Under the pieces are notes generated by a model. That model searched no databases and was not told the origin of the DNA. It saw nothing but the letters and a program-made list of their open reading frames with translations. The translations under genes were made by a program, and so were the position numbers. 48,443 bases of DNA, from positions 1-48,443 of the forward strand of contig NZ_JMKW01000016.1 in NCBI RefSeq assembly GCF_000686565.1. The letters are read 5' to 3'. This DNA is from Helicobacter bilis ATCC 51630 (lineage in GTDB: Bacteria; Campylobacterota; Campylobacteria; Campylobacterales; Helicobacteraceae). Shown here piece after piece: positions 45,464-48,443 of the stretch; position 1 is the stretch's first letter, and the number at the start of each line of letters is the position of its first letter.

Positions 45464-46024
45464 TCAAGGCAATATATAAATGGGTGTGTTGATACTAATC
45501 ACTTCATATAATTCTTTCATGCTTGCATTATCAAGGGCTATGCAGCCATCAGTCCAATCGCCATATTGTTTAAAAAGTTCTTTTGCAATATTCATGCCAT
45601 TTGGTAATCCGTGAATCTTGATATCGCCACCCGCATTTTTATTGTGTTTTTTAGCATTGGCAATATCTAGCTTATTTGGATAACTAATGCCAAGATTTAG
45701 AAAATAGCGTGATTTTGGGTTTTTAGAATCAATATAATACAAGCCCTCAGGCGTTTTACTATCACCTTCAAACTCTTTGTGTCCTTGCGGATTTTTACCC
45801 AATGCGATATGCGGATAACTTTTTAATAGCTTATTTTTATCATCGTAGAGTTCTAATATTCTTTTTTGTTTATGCACGACAATCTTTGCTACCCTACCTT
45901 TTAAGCTTAAGTCTATGGGATATTCTTGTCCCCTTTCTGTCGCAATGCTTATTTGATAAAGTAAGGTTAGGATACAAAAAGTAGCAAAAACTATAATAGC
46001 AGTTTTGGTAAGACTTTGTTTCAT
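45464..46024 (-). CDS. Periplasmic L,D-transpeptidase (YkuD domain)
   Basis: 186 residues with an N-terminal membrane anchor (~8-27) and a YkuD catalytic domain from about residue 45. The active-site histidine is in IKIHGLPNG (H138) and the nucleophile in WTDGCIALDN (C161). The pattern HG-x(~20)-TxGCIA is typical. Such enzymes form 3-3 cross-links in peptidoglycan or attach proteins to it; in helical Campylobacterota, members of the wider family affect cell shape. Here the specific role is unknown. The ribosome binding site is weak (TAGAG). Confidence 0.85.
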   Translation of the reverse strand: MKQSLTKTAIIVFATFCILTLLYQISIATERGQEYPIDLSLKGRVAKIVVHKQKRILELYDDKNKLLKSYPHIALGKNPQGHKEFEGDSKTPEGLYYIDSKNPKSRYFLNLGISYPNKLDIANAKKHNKNAGGDIKIHGLPNGMNIAKELFKQYGDWTDGCIALDNASMKELYEVISINTPIYILP

Positions 46025-46147
46025 TGCTTTACTCTAAAAATCTAAATCTATCTGCCTAATACATGCCTTGTCTTACATAAAAACACTTTGTATATAAAGT
46101 CGTTCCTTTATATACACTAAGCACATTATGGTTATTTTATTTTGTAA

Positions 46148-46765
46148 TTACTTCTTCTTTGCGGTTGCTTTTGTGCTTGTAGCCTTTGTGCTTTTGATCA
46201 TTCTGGGCTTTCTTGTAGTGGTTTTTGCTGAAGTGGTTTGATCGCCTATTTTTTCTCCAAGTGTTTGAGTGTCTAAGCCCTCAAGTGCTGATGCGAATAT
46301 ATCAAGCATATCACCTGTTGAGGTCATTTCGCTACTTTGCTCACTCACATTTTTTGGCTCTAGGTTGTAGATGATATTATAGGCTCGTTTCAAAAATGCT
46401 TCATTACCTTTTGAAAACTGATAAAAGCATAAAGCTTCTAATCCCTTCGTTCTCACTTCACTTGCCAAAACGCCAAACTCACGATAGTTTGACGCGATTG
46501 CAATGCTATCGTAGTTGCCAGAATAAAGTGCTTTTGACACATCTACACTTAAACGCATATTATTGTTTGCTTGACTATTGCCTATTGAGATTCTAAAATA
46601 ATGCCTATCAAGCTGACTATACCATAAGTCAAGATTGTCTTTTGTGATATATGCGCGTTTTACACAAATATTGTAACCCTCATTTTGCAAATAATCAAAA
46701 ATAAGTGTCATAAACGCCGCTTCGAGTCTATCACAATCAATAAACAATGCTAAATTCTTTGCCAT
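46148..46765 (-). CDS. NYN-domain protein (LabA/DUF88-like putative RNase)
   Basis: 205 residues. The N-terminal domain (1-135) has the NYN/PIN-like signature: LALFIDCDRLEAAF (acidic D10, D12), then VDVSKALYSGNYDSIAIAS with the second acidic cluster, then LASEVRTKGLEALCF. The family binds metal and is expected to cleave RNA. The last ~60 residues are low complexity, ending in a Lys/Thr/Ala-rich basic tail (TKATSTKATAKKK), suited to binding nucleic acid. AAAGGAG precedes the ATG. It lies 20 bases after the ABC ATPase stop on the same strand, so they may share a transcript. Confidence 0.82.
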   Translation of the reverse strand: MAKNLALFIDCDRLEAAFMTLIFDYLQNEGYNICVKRAYITKDNLDLWYSQLDRHYFRISIGNSQANNNMRLSVDVSKALYSGNYDSIAIASNYREFGVLASEVRTKGLEALCFYQFSKGNEAFLKRAYNIIYNLEPKNVSEQSSEMTSTGDMLDIFASALEGLDTQTLGEKIGDQTTSAKTTTRKPRMIKSTKATSTKATAKKK

Positions 46766-46785
46766 ACTATCTCCTTTAAATAGAT

Positions 46786-48443
46786 TTAAGCGATATAAAA
46801 ATCTTGGTATACAGATACCATCTTTTTTGTGTAGTCATGTTTTGGATTTGACATTATAGCTTGTGTATGTCCATATTCGACAATTTTACCTTGAAATATG
46901 ACTGCTACATTATCGCATAAATTTGCAACAACGCCTAAATCATGCGTGATGAGTATATAGCTCACATTATAAGCTTTTTGCACATCATGCAAGAGTTTTA
47001 GCGTATTTTTCTGCACGAATTTGTCAAGTGCGCTTGTAGGCTCATCAAGGATTAGAATCTTTGGATTTAGCACCATAGAACGCGCAATGGCTACTCTTTG
47101 CCTTTGACCGCCACTTAGCTCACTTGGATAACGAGTAAGCAAACTTCTATCCAAATCTAGCACATTAAAGATTTTTTCAATCTCCTGCATAATAGATTCA
47201 TCACTCTTTTTTTGCAATTTCAGCCCCTCGCTCACTAAATCTTTTACACGAAATCTTGGATTAAGAGAACTCATAGAATCTTGAAAAACGACTTGCATGT
47301 TTTTTCGCATTTCTTTTAAATACCTTTTATCAACTTTTCCATTGTAAGATAAAGTCTGATTAAAATATGAATCTATGCCTTGTGTATCCATGAGATGTAA
47401 TATACCTTTTGCTAAGGAACTTTTACCGCTACCGCTTTCCCCTATAATACCCAAAGTTTTACCTTCTTGCAAGGTGAGATTAACATTTTTTGTGATTATA
47501 GATAGTTTTTTGCGAAAGTATTTACTTTTTTTAACGCCTACACTAAAATCTTTTAGCTGCATTATAGTTGGTGTTTGTGTGGTGTTGTATTGTTTTGTTT
47601 CAAGAAAGTTTGCTTGAAAAAGCTTTTGCGTGTAGCTGTGTTTTGGCGTGGAATGAAGTGTAAGGGTTTCTATAATGTGTCCGTTTTGCATAATGATATA
47701 GGTATCACAAAGAGCGCGTAAAATACCTAAATCATGTGTGATAAAAAGCATTGCAACGCGGTGTTTTTTTGCAATTTGTTTCAGCAAGTTTATCACCTGC
47801 ATACTTAAAGACATATCAAGGGCTGTGGTAGGCTCATCACAGATGATTAGCTTTGGATTTGCAACAAGGGCTAGAGAGATTGCCACCCTTTGCCTTTGAC
47901 CGCCACTTAGCTCATGTGGATAGCGAGTAAGTAAGCTGCAATCAAGCCCGACTTCATTGCAAATAGATTCTATATGTGCTTTTCTTTGTTTAGAATCTCT
48001 CATAAGATTATGTATGATAAGCGTTTCTTCAATCTGTTTATATATTTTATGGAGTGGGTTGAGTGAGCTTAGCGGGTCTTGTGGTATGTATGAGATTTCT
48101 TTGCCCAAAATATTTTGCATTGAGAGATTTTGCGTTGTTATGGTTTTAGATTTTCTCTCTTTTTGTAATTGCAATAAATCATAATTGCAGAATCTTATCT
48201 CACCTTTGTGTATGTTGATATTTGGTTCAAGTCCCATTATAATTCTTGCAAGCAGGCTTTTACCGCTTCCACTCTCACCCGCAAGTCCTAGAATCTGCCC
48301 TTGCTTTATTTCTATATTGATATTTTGTAAGCAAAAGTGATTGCGTGTAGATTCTAGAATCTTGTCATTTTGAGCCATAGGCGAAAAATCTTGTTTAGTT
48401 TTTACATTAGATACTTCGGCTAACGCCTCAGTATGACAAGCGG
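46786..48443 (-). CDS. Double ABC ATPase of a peptide importer (YejF/DppDF type), 5' end outside the window
   Basis: Two ATPase halves in one chain. First half: Walker A GLAGESGSGKS, signature ELSGGQRQRVAIS, Walker B LIICDEPTTALD. Second half: GIIGESGSGKSS, SELSGGQRQRVAIARS and [13 protein letters not shown]-loops SYIPQDPLSSLNP and VFQDSMSSLNP are those of dipeptide, oligopeptide or microcin C importers, and the fusion matches YejF. No permease genes are visible; they may lie beyond the edge. From the ATG at 48378 the protein lacks the first beta strand of the fold, and the frame stays open to the last base, through a palindromic element. The real start is therefore probably upstream, with the element in frame. 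That start is inferred. Confidence 0.88.
   Translation of the reverse strand, partial: ACHTEALAEVSNVKTKQDFSPMAQNDKILESTRNHFCLQNINIEIKQGQILGLAGESGSGKSLLARIIMGLEPNINIHKGEIRFCNYDLLQLQKERKSKTITTQNLSMQNILGKEISYIPQDPLSSLNPLHKIYKQIEETLIIHNLMRDSKQRKAHIESICNEVGLDCSLLTRYPHELSGGQRQRVAISLALVANPKLIICDEPTTALDMSLSMQVINLLKQIAKKHRVAMLFITHDLGILRALCDTYIIMQNGHIIETLTLHSTPKHSYTQKLFQANFLETKQYNTTQTPTIMQLKDFSVGVKKSKYFRKKLSIITKNVNLTLQEGKTLGIIGESGSGKSSLAKGILHLMDTQGIDSYFNQTLSYNGKVDKRYLKEMRKNMQVVFQDSMSSLNPRFRVKDLVSEGLKLQKKSDESIMQEIEKIFNVLDLDRSLLTRYPSELSGGQRQRVAIARSMVLNPKILILDEPTSALDKFVQKNTLKLLHDVQKAYNVSYILITHDLGVVANLCDNVAVIFQGKIVEYGHTQAIMSNPKHDYTKKMVSVYQDFYIA
48361..48440 (-). repeat. Palindromic element at the 5' end of the ABC ATPase gene
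   Basis: An 80-base element bounded by CTTGTCAT (48361) and ATGACAAG (48433-48440). Its arms match for about 24 of 33 positions when one is reversed. It contains the ATG at 48378, and its peptide (minus strand) includes ACHTE, SNVKT and DFSPMAQND, related to the copy at 19064-19137. Confidence 0.8.

Noticed and set aside
1-48443. tRNA, rRNA or CRISPR
   Set aside because: I looked for the T-loop motif GTTCRANNC and for regularly spaced repeats in the gaps and found none. Short RNA genes could still be missed by eye.

Overview
The window is a chromosomal segment of an AT-rich member of the Campylobacterota, most likely an enterohepatic Helicobacter. The case rests on a VacA-type autotransporter beta-barrel, several Helicobacter-style outer-membrane proteins, the futalosine-pathway gene mqnD, metNI without an adjacent metQ, ccoS beside a thioredoxin-reductase-like gene, and FliW and PepF of Helicobacter type. 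I see no rRNA, tRNA, prophage, CRISPR array or insertion sequence. Gene order is a patchwork of short operons.

Layout. 1-4.8 kb: the 3' part of a VacA-like autotransporter, a carbonic-anhydrase-like protein and mqnD. 4.9-8.0 kb (minus): a histidine kinase, a response regulator with a Crp-type helix-turn-helix and an outer-membrane protein, all overlapping. 8.0-10.7 kb: pepF and serB. 10.8-13.1 kb (minus): porin, trmD, rplS. 13.5-15.1 kb: pstAB. 15.3-17.7 kb (minus): proS and ogt. 17.8-19.7 kb: murI and a TrmN6-like methyltransferase. 19.8-20.6 kb (minus): an outer-membrane protein. 20.9-24.8 kb: metNI and putP. 24.9-29.1 kb: an SspB-like protein, minD, minE, fliW and an HD hydrolase. 29.4-30.5 kb: ccoS and an FAD reductase. 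30.8-36.4 kb (minus): a YeiH transporter, a UvrD-like helicase, plsC and an SH3 protein. 36.7-38.9 kb: a DUF5718-like gene, atpB and a small membrane protein. 39.0-43.3 kb: two coupled dynamin-like GTPase genes. 43.6-48.4 kb (minus): a chemoreceptor, an L,D-transpeptidase, an NYN protein and a double ABC ATPase running off the window.

Most notable. (1) An approximately 75-80 bp palindromic element bounded by CTTGTCAT/ATGACAAG lies in frame in two unrelated genes (the TrmN6-like methyltransferase and the ABC ATPase). It encodes related peptides in the same frame, resembling the Rickettsia palindromic elements. (2) Several housekeeping proteins carry long low-complexity or coiled inserts: FliW about 140 residues, the TrmN6-like enzyme about 115, PutP about 85-110. 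(3) The alpha-carbonic-anhydrase homologue has lost all three zinc-binding histidines. (4) The dynamin-like pair has one intact P-loop and one dead one. (5) The interrupted palindrome AGANTCT (N = A or T) is strikingly frequent in genes of all frames and in intergenic DNA.

Most functional assignments come from recognising motifs and family resemblance by eye. No database search was possible, and comparisons with homologues are from memory.
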